DNA of 6,774 nucleotides from an uncultured Bacilli bacterium (lineage in GTDB: Bacteria > Bacillota_I > Bacilli_A > RF39 > UBA660): NCBI GenBank assembly GCA_944363655.1, contig CALVUU010000004.1:1-6774 (forward strand), in the 5' to 3' direction. Position 1 is the first letter of the stretch; every line of letters starts with the position of its first letter. Positions 5,938 to 6,774 of the stretch are shown here, piece after piece. Under the pieces are notes generated by a model, which had not been told where the DNA came from, did not search any database, and saw only the letters and a program-made list of their open reading frames with translations. The position numbers and the translations under genes were made by a program.

Positions 5938-6774
5938 ATACTGATAACCTGTAAGGTGAATTTTGTGATCCATCACCGGAGGTTAGAGTTACATTGGGCT
6001 CAAGATAGAAGGACGGACGAATGGCATAGCAAAAGGGCACATGGTAGCTGTACACATTACCTATGCCGAGCACAAGGAACACATCAACACCATCCGTATT
6101 GTCCGAACGGCGAGAGATTGTCCATTCAGATAACCCCATATACATCCAATTATTATTACAGTTTGTGTCATTATTCAAACTTCCCATATTTGTACTCCAA
6201 TTATCTGGACTTGCTGCATAGCCATAATCTGATACATACATTAATCCTATTTTTGCACTATATATTGCATTTTCTGTACTCGTTCCAACTTCATATGTAT
6301 GTGCCGTTTTTACTGGACTATTATATATATTTGCATATGTTACTCCTCCCACTTGCCATGTGTGATTTGCTATTTTACTTGCCCATGTACTTTCTATATT
6401 ATTCAAGTAATTGGTATTTAAGTTTACTGTATTTAAATTACTTTCACTCCACGTATTTACATTCGCACCATTATTCCAACGGTAGTAATAAATTGTACTT
6501 TGACTTCCTTTATAATAACTTTCCAGTGATGTTGTTGAACTACAATATGGTCCGTTCGTTCCTAATAAATTGCTTCCTGCATAATCATGTTTTATCAATT
6601 TTACTTGGTCTCCAAACACTCCAATGATACGATACAAATTGTCATTTGGACATGTCGATGCATCGCTTCCAAAACATACATAGTTATTCGGATTTGCTCC
6701 ACTATAGCGATAGCTATTATCTCCCGCTTCTTGTGCTCCATATGTACCACTTCCATCATGTAAGTATAATCCAT
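5936..6774 (-). CDS. C-terminal part of a large Asn/Tyr/Ser-rich, probably surface protein
   Basis: The frame is open to the right edge, so the 5' end is missing; 278 codons are visible. A TTG at 6637 could be mistaken for the start, but the protein continues upstream as GLYLHDGSGTYG, then YRYSGANPNNYVCFGSD and CPNDN, running directly into LYRIIGVFGDQVKLIKHDY. The 'YxYSGxNPNNYVxF...(L/W)RIIGVF' style and the 'AIRPSFYLEPNVTLTSGDG' end resemble multi-copy, poorly characterised proteins I recall from uncultured gut Firmicutes; the C-terminus is loosely like DUF6273-type domains. This is memory, not a search. It is rich in Asn, Tyr, Ser and Thr, with few Lys and scattered Cys, which suits an exported protein, but no signal peptide or anchor can be judged. 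GC is about 30-37%, above neighbouring cca, rising to about 50% near the end. The function is unknown. The stop codon meets a terminator hairpin. Confidence 0.8.
   Translation of the reverse strand, partial: GLYLHDGSGTYGAQEAGDNSYRYSGANPNNYVCFGSDASTCPNDNLYRIIGVFGDQVKLIKHDYAGSNLLGTNGPYCSSTTSLESYYKGSQSTIYYYRWNNGANVNTWSESNLNTVNLNTNYLNNIESTWASKIANHTWQVGGVTYANIYNSPVKTAHTYEVGTSTENAIYSAKIGLMYVSDYGYAASPDNWSTNMGSLNNDTNCNNNWMYMGLSEWTISRRSDNTDGVDVFLVLGIGNVYSYHVPFCYAIRPSFYLEPNVTLTSGDGSQNSPYRLSV
5996..6124 (-). other. Candidate hypervariable segment in the 3' end of the surface-protein gene
   Basis: This covers W217 to P259 of the visible protein, from WTISRRSDN to RPSFYLEP. By hand count, 6011-6110 is 51% GC with 16% A on the coding strand, while 6131-6230 is 33% GC with 38% A. 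Codons such as CGC, CGT, TCG, ACG, CTC, GGC, CCC and CCG cluster here and are rare elsewhere in the window. The segment ends with an A-poor run encoding RPSFYL (CGTCCGTCCTTCTATCTT). Size, place before the stop, A-loss and an A-poor trailing block are what a variable region of a diversity-generating retroelement shows. A recombined allele from a higher-GC source would look similar. Confidence 0.4.

Noticed and set aside
5932..6627. A long + strand open frame opposite the surface-protein gene
   Set aside because: It is an antisense shadow: low-complexity Leu/Tyr/His repeats, no ribosome site, and the minus-strand frame continues to the window edge and ends at a terminator.
5936..6637. TTG at 6637 as the true start of the surface-protein gene
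   Set aside because: The frame stays open upstream to 6774 and encodes a continuous motif-like segment (NPNNYVCFGS, CPNDN) leading into LYRIIGVF, with no ribosome site before the TTG.

Overview
The window looks like a chromosomal segment of a low-GC, walled Firmicutes/Bacilli-type bacterium, possibly one of the AT-rich uncultured gut Bacilli; that placement is inference. The housekeeping genes are roughly 20-35% GC, TGA is used as a stop codon (end of cca), so the mycoplasma code is excluded, and there is a complete class A penicillin-binding protein, so the cell makes peptidoglycan. The gene set (a GpsB/DivIVA-like start, recU, ponA, nth, dnaD, cca) is the Firmicutes neighbourhood known from Bacillus and streptococci.

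Layout. Positions 1-47 hold the first 15 codons of a leftward gene that reads like GpsB/DivIVA. A divergent AT-rich region (48-400) carries its consensus promoter, a small repeat cluster, and an extended -10 promoter for recU. The rightward unit recU-ponA (401-3512) encodes the Holliday junction resolvase and the bifunctional peptidoglycan synthase. It ends in a near-perfect bidirectional hairpin terminator. The leftward unit cca-dnaD-nth (5842-3532) converges on the same terminator; its genes are 6 bp apart or overlap by 11 bp. It is driven by another extended -10 promoter.

Upstream of cca, and read in the same leftward direction, is the 3' part (278 codons visible) of a large Asn/Tyr/Ser-rich protein, probably cell-surface, cut by the right edge of the window and ending in its own terminator. 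Its composition differs from its neighbours. Its last ~130 coding bases form a sharp island: about 51% GC and only 16% A on the coding strand, against about 33% GC and 38% A just upstream. The position (just before the stop codon), length, A-depletion and A-free codons around it resemble the variable region of a diversity-generating retroelement target. No reverse transcriptase or template repeat lies in the window, so this remains a hypothesis, but it is the most interesting signal here.

How the genes fit together: GpsB-like scaffold and PonA act in cell-wall synthesis; RecU, DnaD and Nth serve recombination, replication initiation and base excision repair; Cca finishes tRNA 3' ends.
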